Assembly (NCBI GenBank): GCA_958510825.1
Contig: OY294048.1
Coordinates: 37,847,026 to 37,911,025, forward strand
Direction: 5' to 3'
Length of the DNA: 64,000 nucleotides
Origin: Brachypterus glaber
Taxonomy: Eukaryota; Arthropoda; Insecta; Coleoptera; Kateretidae
Made by a program: the position numbers and the translations under genes. Positions 12,023-23,704 of the stretch are shown here, piece after piece. The notes below the pieces were generated by a model. That model made no database searches and was not told the DNA's origin. It worked only from the letters and a program-made list of their open reading frames with translations. Position 1 is the stretch's first letter; each line of letters begins with the position of its first letter.

Positions 12023-12154
12023 ATGATTGAGGAAGAATATATGGTTTATACACCTGAAAATCTCTCCGAAATTGCAAATGCTACATTAGACAAGTTACCA
12101 TCGAAATCGCGAAACGTGTACGAGTTAGCCTACGAAATAAAAAAAAAGAGCTAA
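12023..12154 (+). CDS. Short ORF resembling the N-terminus of a recombinase-like mobile-element protein
   Basis: An ATG-initiated frame of 43 codons contains TLDKLPSKSRNVYELAYEIK and ends in a stop after an A-rich KKKS. The pattern LP.KSR..YE.AY.. is typical of the N-terminal core-binding region of tyrosine-recombinase-like ORFs scattered through insect genomes; that match is from memory. The upstream AT-rich leader looks like a 5' UTR. It is truncated right after the motif and is probably a dead fragment. Confidence 0.35.
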   Translation: MIEEEYMVYTPENLSEIANATLDKLPSKSRNVYELAYEIKKKS

Positions 12155-12261
12155 GGAAGGTTTAAGTTAATTTCGAAAGGGTTTTATTGGCCTTTTTTAA
12201 TAAAAAACATACTTTATTACTGAATAAATTAAATTCAAAAATTAATATTTAAAAAAAATAT

Positions 12262-12440
12262 ATAGGATGCTTGAAGAAAAAATAATATGTTTCACTCAGA
12301 GGAAAAGTGCTTTTTTACTCGTCTGTAGTTTCCGGACTCCGCTTCGCGTCTTCTGTAAATTCTACAGACTGGTAAAAAAAAGCTTCACTTTTCCTCTTAG
12401 TAAAAGAATATACTATTTTTCTACATACGACTTCTTTAGA
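12262..12440. mobile_element. Foldback element with a GC-rich loop
   Basis: The left arm (gaagaaaaaataatatgttt, cactcagaggaaaagtg, tcgtctgtag) and right arm (ctacagact, cacttttcctcttagt, atatactatttttc) are complementary around the loop ggactccgcttcgcgtc. It is non-coding. Confidence 0.6.
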
Positions 12441-12444
12441 AAAA

Positions 12445-13930
12445 ATAAATACTAAGATGTACTACCTAGGTAGGTAATGTCAAAAGGTATCATACTCAAG
12501 ATAAAATTTAAAAATTATATCTATCGGAATTCTGATGTGATGAAATTTTTACTATATTTTTCTGATAATTATTTTTTTACAAATTTTGTACTACTATGTC
12601 TACAAAAATTAGTAATTAGTTTTCAAAGGGGAAAACCACTGTTGGCCTGTGTAATTTAAAAACATTAAAATAAAAAAACATTAAAATAAAAAAATAAATT
12701 TTCGGAGAACTGTACGACAGATTTTTTTTAATCTTATTTCTGTAATTCGCATTCAAAAATATATTAAAATCACCTTTTAAATCCAAGACATGTTTTTTGT
12801 CGCCAGTCTGTGTTATACTCATATGGATATTTATTATTTAAGCGGTATTGTAAAATTTTCAAGGGTGAAAAGTGGCTATTAGGGCTATCAAGTGCAAGTA
12901 ATATACTCCAACTACGGTTTTTAAGGACCACAGTTGGCTTTGACATGATTTGTGAGTACTTACTTTCGAAAGCCTTATAAGGTATGTCGTCCAAATAAGG
13001 CCCGGTATCGTTACAGGGCTCCAAGCCCCTAACCCCCTCCCTAAATTTAAATATTCTTAAATTTTAAAACTAATGATAAGAATTCTACAAATCTTAATGC
13101 TGGAGTATCTTATAAGTAAACTGTTTTAAGGACTAAATGCGGAACGGTGTGATTTCATTATTTCCCGAGCAAAAAAGTTGTTTAAATCTAGTTTTAGTTG
13201 TAAATGTAATAAATTATTTTAAAATTTGTTTAAATTAGTTTATTTATAATATAAATATTTTTTTAATAACTTTATAATTAAAGCAAAATTTTCATTTGTT
13301 TATATTTACCTACAAGTGTTTCGTAGAGCACCTCGGTCGCATAGCAACCACCAATTGGTGCTTTGTCATTGTTGACAAAGCAGTATTCGGCATTTATCCT
13401 GCCGGTACCGTTAACAGAGACTTTACTTTTAGGTAAATAATTTAATTGACTTCAAAGCAGAATCTTCTGCCGGATTTTTAAAATTGATGAGCTTTCCATA
13501 AGAATCGTGTAAATGCATATTCTAGGAATTATTAAATTACTCCTTTTTTGCCCCCCTAAGACGGTTTAAGAATAATTCTAAATATAGATGAAATTTAAGA
13601 AAAATCATAAAAAACAGTTTAATTATACAGGAGTGTTTTGGGGTGATTCTAAACGGTTAATTCTACGTCAGTACAACAAGAGTACATTTTTTTATGTATT
13701 TTTACCTAAGAAATACTATTTTTAAAATAAACCCACAAAAAAGTTAAGCAGTAAAAAATTTGGAGCGAAAAGTTAATGAGCAAAATCTCTCCAAAGTTAT
13801 AAAATGAGAAATATTCTTATTAACAGGGGCTTAGCAGCCAGGCCGCCTAGCTCCTTTAGGTAGCTAGTACCTAGGTTTTCTTCGAGGTTTTCTCTAAACA
13901 AATGAAAATCGTTTTTTTTTAATGGTTTGA
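12445..13930. other. AT-rich DNA without a supportable gene
   Basis: Short frames are present, the longest an 84-codon minus-strand frame at 12770-13024, but none carries a recognisable domain or paired splice sites. A small inverted repeat, caccaattggtg, is at about 13349-13360. Confidence 0.4.
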
Positions 13931-14157
13931 TATACAGGATGTCCCAGCTAAGACAGATCAATCGTTTTTTAGCGTTATTATTAAAGCTATCGGAGTAAAA
14001 TTTATGTCAGTCAATATACGTGTTCCTAAACAAAAATTTTCTACTAGCTTTTGTTTTCAAGACGTACATAGCTTATATGACACCAATTTTTTATACAATT
14101 TTAATAAATACCTACTAAAATTAAAAATCTATCTTTATTCTTTATACATTGACCAAA

Positions 14158-14640
14158 TATTGTTACATAATTTGTATTTAAATTAATAATTTCATTTGGA
14201 ATAATCCTAATAATTTCATTTAAAATGATCATAATTTATTATTTTGTTAAAATCGCAATAATTATAATTATAATTAGTTTATTTGCATTTGTGGTTAAGG
14301 GTTCAAGAACCCATACTGTTTCCTAGATGGAACTACTTTGTTTTTTAAACTTTAATAAAGTTCATTTAACCCTCTTTTGCTACTACTTATGGTACTTTTA
14401 CGATAGGCGTACGTTATAATTGTTTAATGTTACATAACTTCTATTTAAATTATAAATAATTTCATTTGGAATAATCCTAATTTACTATTTTGTTAAAATT
14501 ACAATAATTTTTTTATTAGCATCTGTGGTTAAGGGTTTCAAGCATCCAAACTATTTCCATTAGCTACTCTGTTTTTTAATACTTTAATCTAAATAGAGTT
14601 TATTTTAACCTCTTTTGTTACTACTTTATTATTTAATGTT
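14158..14640. repeat. Two direct repeats of about 230 bp
   Basis: Copies starting near 14158 and 14425 share 'tgttacataa', 'aataatttcatttggaataa', 'ttattttgttaaaat', 'tgtggttaagggtt' and 'ctttaa...aaccctcttttg'. They are diverged tandem duplicates inside the foldback element, non-coding. Confidence 0.6.
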
Positions 14641-14861
14641 TAAATCCTAAACGCATATTACCCTAGTTAAATTTTATTCAGTTTTGACAATTTATATCAC
14701 CTTTATCCAGATTTATAATTTTTATATTCCATTCGCGAAACCCTTAACTGCAATCAAACTAAGTGAAACTCGTGGACTTCTTGATAAAATAATGTTTTTA
14801 AAAAAATCCTTATTATTTTAAAGAAATTAATTATAATAATAATAATATTATTTATCCATAC

Positions 14862-15180
14862 ATACAGATAATAAGACAATTACCAGCTATATTTTAAATA
14901 GATAAACTCAATAATAACCCCTGCGTGGCTTTTACTTTGTTGAGTGGATAATTATTTATTTTACCCACTCAACTGTCACTTGGCAAAATATTTTCTTGTA
15001 AATGTCATTAAAATTTTTAATAAAAATATGAATTCCTAAGTTATTTATTGGATAAAACCTTGTATGGCACTCATGGGTAAACCGATATTGCCCTCTCGAA
15101 AATTAACCTGCTTGGCTGAACCCTAGGTTAATTTTCTCATGGGCAATATCTTACTTTACTCACTAGTAACATAAATAACT
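14862..15180. repeat. Left arm of a long-range inverted repeat (partner 17097-17370)
   Basis: The blocks tatccatacatacagataat, tcaataataacccctgcgtg, tggataattatttattttac and ggcactcatgggtaaaccg are all found reverse-complemented at 17097-17370. The left copy carries about 60 extra bp near 15108-15140. The arms are about 2 kb apart. Confidence 0.75.
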
Positions 15181-15429
15181 ATATTATGATTTTTTTAGCA
15201 AATGTAAATAAATTAAAAAATACTTTAATAATATATTTTTTAAAATATTATTTAAAACGACAATTAAAAAAAATATATCTTAGAAATAAAAGATGGTAGA
15301 AAACTTTTGTTCTTGCACAAATATCGCTTTTTGGGTGTATACGACTGACGTAAATTTTATTCCGATAGCTTTATTAATAACGATAAAAAACGATTGATCT
15401 CTTTTAGCTGGGACACCCCCTATAATATT

Positions 15430-16510
15430 TTTTACAACTCACGAACGAATTATAAAAGAAACTAGATGAAACGTTGCAAGCACCCTGTCAAAACATCGGC
15501 ACTATTGTACACTAGAGCCATCTAGTTTGCAAATTTCAAACTAGGTGTTTTGTTTGATTTTAAATTCTGTATCTTTAAAACATTATATTCTAGCAAAAAA
15601 CTGTATATAACATTTTTTATAGGGCTTAAAAAGAGCTTTTATTTAAAATATATTTTTTTGAAATCGGGTTATAAATATGTGAGATATGCTAAAGAAACCT
15701 TTTACTGCTTTAAACGCCAATATCTCGAAAATGCGTTTAAAATTATCTTTTATATAAGTGCCAAATTAACCAAATACAATAATAATTGCCTTAATTATAA
15801 ACAAAAAACGCTAAAAATAGGAGTTTTACCCTATTTTTACCCCCTTACCCCCAATCGTTTACCCCCAAAATCTAATCAGCTCTTCGAAATACGATAAGAA
15901 ACAATATGCAAAAAACCGCAAGTCGATATCTCACGTAGAAATGGAGTTAGAGTTTACACCCAGACAGACTGACAAACAGACGGAGGCAAATTTTTTTTTA
16001 CTGATCTCGACTCAGAATGGTCTAAAACGTCGAGAAATGTGAAAAAAACGTGGTCAAAGATTTTGACTTTTCGGCGAAGATTTCAATACGTCGGCACTCT
16101 TAGTAGCACTAAGTGCCAATGTAAAAAAATGGGTATCAAAAAGTCGAAAAACTAATTTCTAATTTCTAGCGCACCGTGAAAAGTAGAAACTTTTACTTCG
16201 AACTCTATCAAGTTAAACTTTTAATAAATAATTTAACTTTACCTGGCTTTTGTATCTAATCAATGTCTGACACTGGCATCAGTTATTGATACCTGTACAT
16301 TTGTGCTGGCTTTCCTGAAATGCGAAATTCTAGAATTCGTAAATGGAATGTTTGATTTGAGAATAACGAATCGAGTTTAAGGCTCTGACTTTGTGATGTG
16401 TACTTAGTTGGCAGACTGACGGCTGATTAACTACAATTTAAATTCCAGGTAGAATTATGATTTGGATTTTGGTAATAGATAACACTAGTTTACAAGAGTT
16501 TTAAACGCAC
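15430..16510. other. Interspersed-repeat-like DNA, no gene
   Basis: The region contains a CA/GA-rich 'cagacagactgacaaacaga' run (15961-15980) like those at 7280 and 26420, and poly-C patches (acccccttacccccaatcg). A 115-codon plus-strand frame (15550-15897) has strongly AT-biased composition and no recognisable domain. Confidence 0.4.
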
Positions 16511-17023
16511 TTTTTCTATTTTGCGACTCTTATAAGCTCATAATCACACGCATTTTGCGTGTTCTTATAGGCCTATAAGAGGTCTGTACTTTTTGTTCTT
16601 TTGGGTTGGCAACAGACCTGGCCTATCGCTTGACGTTTTCCGTGCAAATGTCAATGTCGCTTTAAAGTTTAATTTTCTACAAAATTTTGTGTTTAGGTTA
16701 TTTTTACCATGTTAAAATTGTGGCTTGGTTAATTGCAGTAAAAAAGAGAAGAGATGACTATAAAATATATCAAAATATAATTTGTTCTTAGAATTTTAAA
16801 CATGATGTAAACTGTAATGCCAATTCAAAACAAAAATCCCTAAATCAGTCATCAATTAAAATGTAAGTTTTTTTAAATTTTAGAGCGAAATAGAAAAAAC
16901 TGTATAAAGCACTCGTTTCATAACACGTTTTTAGCGCACTAGTACTTTAGAAAACTCGCTGCAAGCAGCTCGTTTTCTAAACTTGTACTCGTGCGCTAAA
17001 AACGTATGTTATGAAACTAGTAC
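16511..17023. repeat. Dispersed repeat family 4, copy 1, ending in a foldback
   Basis: It is about 95% identical by eye to 36704-37145: 'aagctcataatcacac', 'ataagaggtctgtacttttt', 'ggcaacagacctggcctatc', 'gcttgacgttttccgtg', 'aaaaagagaagagatgacta'. Its last part (16912-17022) is a hairpin whose arms share tttttagcgcac and cataac, around the loop ctcgctgcaagcagctcg. No ORF of note is present. Confidence 0.75.
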
Positions 17024-17096
17024 TTTAATATACTATTATTTTATCGCCTTTACTTTTTTTAATATTCTGCAATGACCTATTGGAGGCTCTAAGTAC

Positions 17097-17370
17097 TGTA
17101 AATAGTTATTTATAGTACTAGTGGGTAAAGAGAGGGCAATATCGGTTTACCCATGAGTGCCATACAAGGTTTTATCCAATAAATAGCTTAGAAATTCATA
17201 TTTTTATTAAAAATTTTAATGACATTTACAAGAAAATAATTTGACAAGTGACAGTTGAGTGGGTAAAATAAATAATTATCCACTCAATACAGCCACGCGG
17301 GGGTTATTATTGAGTTTATCTATTTAAAATAAAGCTGGTAATTGTCTTATTATCTGTATGTATTGGATAA
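17097..17370. repeat. Right arm of the inverted repeat with 14862-15180
   Basis: It is the reverse complement of the left arm apart from a short indel. It directly abuts the 5' truncation point of the LINE fragment that starts near 17383. Confidence 0.75.
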
Positions 17371-17382
17371 ACTCATTTATTT

Positions 17383-18000
17383 TTCAATTTGCTGACGACA
17401 CATCGGTTGTCTTAGCACCGAAGCACTGGCAGACGCTGCAAGCGAGATCCTTCGTTTGATGTGAAGTTGGTGCAACGAAAACGGTTTGCTATTAAATTCG
17501 AATAAATCGGCTGTAATACAGTTTACAGTTTACATAAAATCCTCCTACTGTAGACAGCATTTGGGTTCATCATAATAAAAATAGCATTCCTGTTGTCGAC
17601 TGTACCAGGTTCTTGGGTGTAAACAGAGACTACATATTTCTGACAGTGTATTCACTATATTTATATAGTATGTTACTGTTCGTACGCGAAAATTTATACT
17701 TGTTTCTTACGAACGGAGAGCTCAATAATGGTATGCAAACACGATTGCAAAATATGCTTACTATACCAATTCACAATACCTCTACATTCGAAAAGTCACC
17801 ACATTATATGGCTATTAAAATCTATAACAAATTCGATAATAGCAAAAAAACCTTAAAAAACTTTAAAAAAGTCCAAATCCATTCTACAGTATTCAAGAAT
17901 ATCTCGATACATACTGACAATATCCAAAATATTCTTTGTAATTTATCTATGAAAATAAATTTTATTTATTTATCATTTATTTATTTATTTTAATATTTCC
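17383..18000 (+). pseudogene. Non-LTR retrotransposon (LINE) reverse-transcriptase fragment, 3' end
   Basis: The translation begins with the catalytic block FADDTSVVLAP, continues with frameshifted KSAVIQFT-like and RFLGVN blocks, and ends with a C-terminal region (MLTIPIHNTSTFEKSPHYMA, IKIYNKF). It is followed by a stop and an ATTT-type tail at 17960-17992. FADD is the polymerase metal-binding motif and LGV the downstream thumb motif of LINE reverse transcriptases. It is truncated upstream of the active site and frameshifted, hence dead. Confidence 0.8.
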
Positions 18001-18780
18001 TTACATATTTTTTAGTGCTGAATACAAATCCGTCAAGAAAAAAAACGCTGGTTCAGTTTATATAATAATAATCGACTCTAAAGGTTTTATAAGGGGAAAG
18101 CTAAAGAAATTATATGTTTTCCTTTAACATTTATAAAAATTAGTATTATTGGTGTACAACATGTTAGTAAATATTAATAAACAAGCATTGCGAGGGGTTT
18201 CAAATAGGCCAGCACGTTGGGTTGTGTTATGTTAATATGAAAAGATACTTTTTACAATACTGATATTGTAGTATTAATTATTACAGTACTAAATACGATA
18301 TAAAAAAATGTGTATGTATTTACAAAATTTGTATTTAAAAATATTACAGTATTTAAACTACAATAAAATTTTCTGTTTGTGTATGCCAAAATATAGAGTA
18401 TATATTTTTTAATTATTTTTAAGATAAAAATAAATTATATTTTTAGCTTAATTTCAGCCATTCCATAGAATTTGAAACCAAGGTGAAAATTTTAAAATTG
18501 TTTATATGCCATACTTTTATAATGAAATATATACGTTACAGTATAAAAAATAAAGTACTTGCACGAGATTAAACAATTAAATTTTGGAAAGTATATCGAG
18601 TGAAAATGCAATATCCAATGTAAAGAGTATATTATGTTATGGGAAGTATTGCATAATGTGTAATACTTATATGTATATGTGAAGATATTATATGTATATG
18701 TGAAGATATTATCTTAACGATTTGTTTAAAAAATTAAATTTTAATTTTAATTACCTTCTTTTTTGAAATAGCATCATACC
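18001..18780. other. AT-rich DNA, no gene seen
   Basis: The only structure noted is a direct duplication of the 22-mer built from tatgtatatgtgaagatatt (about 18670-18711). No supportable frame is present. Confidence 0.4.
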
Positions 18781-18784
18781 CTTT

Positions 18785-19345
18785 TGATAGGTAAGTATTC
18801 CTGCAAAAAAGGACCTATAGAGACCTATAAAGACTTGTGTAGGTTTCTATAGGGATTTATAGGTAACACAGGTTTCTATAGGAGCCGGCACCTATGATAT
18901 AGGGTTCCATAAGTACGACCTGTGAAACAAGGATTCATTGGAATATCTCTATGAAGAAATTGATAGGGATATTCGTATAAAAAACTATTAAATCCTATGA
19001 AACTGATTTATAGGGCTTTATAGGTTTTAAGGGCAAATTTTTACAAAATTTTTCCGAGTTTTTTTCCTGTTGCAGAAAAAAAGACGCTGGATAATAGGAT
19101 TTCATAGGTTTAAGTAGGTTTAAGTATGTTTAAGTAGGTTTAAGTAGGGAGTTCCCTATGAAACGTGTAGGTATTTATGGATTTTAATAGGGATTTTCCT
19201 AGAAAGTCATAGGGATCCATAGGAAACTTCCAATAGGTTTCAGTAGGTCTTTATAGGGAAATACCTGTCCAAATGTATATGAAAACCTATAGATGAAACC
19301 AGTGCAACAATTTTATAGGTTTCTATAGGGATTGATAGGTATTTT
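18785..19345. repeat. Cluster of ctata/tatagg words with an 11-bp tandem repeat
   Basis: The words cctata and tatagg(g/t) recur many times in both orientations, so the block can fold on itself. At 19105-19150 gtttaagtag repeats about four times in tandem at 11-bp spacing. The ends (ggtttctatagggatt twice) suggest a decayed foldback element. Confidence 0.5.
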
Positions 19346-19725
19346 CTTAGTAGGTGTACTGTAATAATAATGTTGAAATTATTGCCAAAATAATTTTAAA
19401 GTATAGTCAAACTAAATTCACTGCAGGTTTTGCATTATCACCAATGATATATTTGAATCAAAAAGAACCTTTTTCCGGCCATATTGTTATAGTTTTTTGT
19501 ATGCATCCCAAGGCTTACTAATTATTAAAAAAATACGCATTTCCCTCTAGTGATTTTGCAGTCAATCCAGATTAATGTTTTTGTTGGGAAAGTTGGCTAG
19601 AATTTCTAATTATACTTGAATAATGTCTAAATTAATTAGAAACAAGCTGTGAAGAAATAAAATGCTCCGCATTTCATAGTATACTCTTTGTAAATTCTTT
19701 GAACCGCTTGAGCACGTTATACTAT

Positions 19726-19850
19726 ACTGTCCTACTATGCTAGAAAGCAGTAACTCCATTTGTTGCATAGCAACGTTTTCACGTCAACTCTGATGTAATA
19801 TTTTGAAAACGCTGCTGGAGTTACTGCTTTCTAGCGTAATAGGGCAGTAT
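19726..19850. mobile_element. Foldback MITE family 1, full copy
   Basis: The left arm tagaaagcagtaactcc and right arm ggagttactgctttcta are exact complements, with matching atactg(t/c)cct and agggcagtat ends. The inner block cagcgttttcaaaatatta-like sequence is shared with 1-105 and 46892-47033. Confidence 0.8.
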
Positions 19851-20055
19851 ACTCTTCACACCGCGTAAGTGGTAGAAAAGTTCAATACGGTAGTTTCGAA
19901 TTTTCCAAAATCGACTACAACAATAGGAAAAAGATGCAGGAAAAGTCCGATTGTAATTTTTTCAGGAACAAATAGATTACCTGTTATAAGGATCGATGCT
20001 GCCAAGTTTGAAAAATCCATTTTGAAAGTAAAAGAGTTATAGGGACAGCTTCTCC

Positions 20056-21396
20056 CAAATGTAGATATGTTTATTTATTTATTTATTTATTTATTTTACA
20101 ACTTAACAGGACATACGTCCCTTTTACAAAGTTGTTATAATAAACTATGAAGTAATATAAATACAATAGAGACTTATATAAAAAAGAAAGAAAAAAACAA
20201 GATTTGCATAAAATATTAATACTTAATTATATGAGAAAATATGATTTATAATTCTACAGCATAACAAACAGATCTTAAGGAATTAATATTTGTAAAAAAT
20301 AAATCTAGAACACTTCCAATGCGTTCGTAATTGGAACACATGATATATAAAGGCGAAAACATTAGAATATTGGTACGAGGTGTTTTTAGGTAAAATAAAG
20401 TTCTATTCCTAGTACTAACGGACGGAACGTGAAATTTGAGTTTATTTAATAAGTATGGACAGTCAATAATATTATGAAGTAATTTATACAAAAACGCTAC
20501 ACTATAATAAAAACGGTGTGAAGCCATATTTACAAAACCAAATCTCTGCAGTAAACTTTTGGTAGGAGTATTAAGCGCAGGGTACTCATTATATGTTTTT
20601 AGGTACAGATACCTTAAAAACCTTTTCTGAACCTTCTCAATGCTGTTTCTGTGAATTTCATGTTTAGGGTTCCAAATAACTGCACCATAGTCCAACTTGG
20701 ACCTAACGAATGCATTATATAGCACTGTAAATGTGTGAGTATTTTGAATACCCTCAGAGTTACGAAAGATAAAACCTAATGATTTAAAAGCTGCTGAAGT
20801 TGTTTTGTTTATATGATCAACAAAGGATAATTGCGGATCAAAATGTATTCCTAGGTCTTTCATAAGATCAGGTCTAGAAAGAATAGAACCAGTTATGTTA
20901 ATTATAAATTATAGGTACTTTTTTCGTGGTAAAGGTAATAACGTTACATTTGGATACATTGAGAGGAAGACGATTTCGTACACACCATTCGTGTAGTCTA
21001 TTTAAGTCATCTTGGAGTTCAATAGCATCATTCACACAAGTAACCTTTTTAAACATTTTAATATCATCTACATAAATAAGGCATAGACATTTAAGAATGC
21101 ATGCAATGTCGTTAACAAAAAGTATAAACAAAAGAGGTCCTAGGACCGTCCCCTGAGGGACTCCGGAGGTGGCAGTGAAAAGAAAGGATTTGAAACCACG
21201 ATATTGAACGTATTGAATTCTTCCAACTAAATACGATTTAAGAAATCTAACGTCAAGTCCAAGCTTTTCAAGAATAAATAACAAAACTGGATGATCTAAA
21301 GTGTCGAAGGCTTTCATGAAGTCAGTGTATACAACATCTGCTTGACTATCTTCATCCAGCGCTTCAGAAATGTACTGAGTAATGCATGCCAGGTTT
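20056..21396 (-). pseudogene. Non-LTR retrotransposon (LINE), 5'-truncated, one frameshift
   Basis: On the minus strand the reverse transcriptase reads ADVVYTDFMKAFDTLDH (motif A), GVPQGTVLGPLLF (fingers/palm motif), CLIYVDDIKMF (catalytic YVDD), LPLNVSKCNV, then after a frameshift near 20880-20898 MKDLGIHFDPQLSF, DYGAVIW and FSPLYIMCSNYERI. This is the Jockey/CR1-type ORF2 layout. It is followed by a 3' UTR and an AAAT tail at 20068-20096. It lacks the endonuclease and ORF1. Apart from the frameshift the 1.1-kb frame is open, so the insertion is fairly recent. Confidence 0.9.
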
Positions 21397-21551
21397 GAAT
21401 GTTAAAAAATTTGCAATTTTAGATGATGATAAATTACGGTAGAAAAGTGTTTATTAACTTTAAGAACGAAGGACCAAATCCTAATGAGGGCCAGTTGAAA
21501 AATAATTAATTGGTAAAAGTTATTCCGCAGACTACATGGTCAACAGCAGTA

Positions 21552-22602
21552 CACAGAAAAAAAGGTTATCTTGGCAGAAGATAATAAATTATCTTGGATT
21601 TATATTATCTTAAATCGAGGTAATAATCTTCTTTTAGGATCATGTATCCTCGGTTTAAGATTATCTGTGACTTTGGTTTCCTTTAATTGTTCTCTTGGTA
21701 GAAAAATCCTTGGGTCAAGGATTTTTTTCTTAAATGCATGACATTTAAAATAGTAACAGAGAATCAAGAGCTATTATCTTGACGCAAAGCCCCTGGTGTC
21801 TTACGGTAAAGAGTTTGCCGGCCTTACCCCACGTAGATATACGGTAGACTCGTCCGTTGTTATTGGGAGATAAGTTAGGTTTGTTTTTTTTGCCGTCAGT
21901 TGTCTTTAAAGGTATATCATTGTTTTTATCTGCTTTAAAATGGACGTATTTGTATCTGTTACCCTCAAACGATGGGATCTTCAAATTTACTTAAAAAATT
22001 CACGGGTAAGTAGCTTTAAATAATTTATACCTATAGGTTATATATAAGCGCCATTTTGCAATGGCGTTGCAACAAGTTTTTCTTCAAAAACAATTGCTTT
22101 TTCCTACGACCACCTTTGAAACCAAATTTCACACGATTAACAGAGTAAGAAAGTATCATATTTCATAGGCGTGCGAAATAATATTATACCTGTGTGGGAA
22201 ATTTTTTCAAAATATTTACCATTCTATTAACCATGGAACCTGACTGTGGTATCAATATGATCTTGAATTAAGAGAATCATAATCTTAAATCAAGATTATA
22301 ATTCTCTTCATTCAAGATTATATTATCTTAAACCAAGACTTGGTGTAAGATAATTTGATCTTGGATAAAGATAATATGATCTTAAATCAAGATAATTACA
22401 TACTTGGTTTAAGATAATATGATCTTAAATATATGGTTTAAGTGGCTTTGATTTAAGGAAATGTCCTTAAATCTAGGACCTCAAATGCCAAGATCACGGC
22501 GGATTTGATCCAAGACAGTCATGGCGTTGAACATATCGGAAGCCATGGCGGCCTTGGTCCAAGATCGTTTTGCTTTGATTCAAGATATCCTTTTTTTCTG
22601 TG
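21552..22602. mobile_element. TA-flanked TIR element (cacagaaaaaaagg) with subterminal aagataat repeats
   Basis: It opens with cacagaaaaaaaggttatctt, closes with aagatatcctttttttctgt g, and is flanked by TA on both sides (21550-21551, 22603-22604). More than ten copies of aagataat or atcttaaa in both orientations cluster at 21560-21700 and 22250-22450, which is typical of transposase-binding subterminal repeats. A 79-codon minus-strand frame (21745-21984) is not recognisable. It is a non-autonomous element of the Tc1/mariner or a related TA-inserting group. Confidence 0.7.
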
Positions 22603-22706
22603 TAACTAACTGCAAATTCATTTGCAAAATTCTATATAATTATAATTATTATTAATTTAAACAAAAAACATATTAAACTAAATTAAATTGTTTGATATTT
22701 ACAAAT

Positions 22707-23372
22707 TTAAAAAATCTATATAAAACATTTTACTATTCCTTAAAACGACTTTTGTTTGATTAACGCAGTCGTCCCTCCGAAGTGACTGATCGATTTCGTG
22801 CTTTTTAGCACTCTTCAGAGCCACATATCGGTAGTAGGGACAACTACGAAAATCAAATCTTTTCCATATATCTCTATATAGAGTTTAAAAATCGTTGTAA
22901 GGAAAAGCAAAAACAGCTAGCGACATCTACTGCTAAAAGCAGAGACTGGATAAACCTATCGACAGTCCAAAAAAGGAAGCAGTATTGGTTTCAAGAACCT
23001 ATTGCACGCTGTCGATTCAATTGGCGGCAATGTCCACCGTGGCATTGATTAATCTGCCCCCTATCGACAGCGTGCAATAGGTTCTTGAAACCAATACTGC
23101 TTCCTTTTTTGGACTGTCGATAGGTTTATCCAGTCTCTGCTTTTAGCAGTAGATGTCGCTAGCTGTTTTTGCTTTTCCTTACAACGATTTTTAAACTCTA
23201 TATAGAGATATATGGAAAAGATTTGATTTTCGTAGTTGTCCCTACTACCGATATGTGGCTCTGAAGAGTGCTAAAAAGCACGAAATCGATCAGTCACTTC
23301 GGAGGGACGACTGCGTTAATCAAACAAAAGTCGTTTTAAGGAATAGTAAAATGTTTTATATAGATTTTTTAA
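22707..23372. repeat. 666-bp near-perfect palindrome, 310-bp arms around a 46-bp spacer
   Basis: The arm 22707-23016 reads as the reverse complement of 23063-23372 with no length difference. Checks along the arm include ttaaaaaatctatataaaac, acgcagtcgtccctccgaag, cacatatcggtagtaggg and ctgtcgat. The spacer (23017-23062) is a different, less AT-rich sequence. A transcript would make a very long hairpin. No ORF is seen. It is either a recent foldback insertion or an inverted duplication. Confidence 0.85.
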
Positions 23373-23704
23373 AAAACATATTGTTCTAATTTAGCCCAAA
23401 ACTCACCTTTAAAACAATATCCTTCTCTGACTTATGTAAGTATTGGAGTAATCCCGTTTATTATTAAACAAAATAAAATAATATATCTACTCTTCTAGCC
23501 ATAAATAAAGAGTATATAATAGGATGTAAACTTGGTTTGATTCGTGGAATATTTAGGTTTACACGTGTTTCTGACATTTCAAGCTGTTTGCAAATATGTA
23601 GTTATTATGTTTGTTCTAAAATACTGTAGTATATTTGAATGGTTATTAAATTCGCAATAAAATTATGCATATCCTATGAATATTATTCAAAATCATTCAT
23701 ATAC

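Larger units (their letters stand above)
13935..15422. mobile_element. Foldback/TIR element with 'gtcccagctaa' termini
   Basis: The left terminus (gtcccagctaaga, gatcaatcgttttt, taaagctatcgga, aaaatttatgtcag) returns inverted at 15340-15418 (ctgacgtaaatttt, tccgatagcttta, aaaaacgattgatc, tagctgggac). Arms are about 90 bp or more. The interior is AT-rich and holds the repeats listed separately, with no transposase frame. Confidence 0.65.

Noticed and set aside
15550..15897. 115-codon plus-strand frame
   Set aside because: Its Lys/Phe/Tyr/Ile-rich composition follows directly from the AT content and no domain is recognisable.
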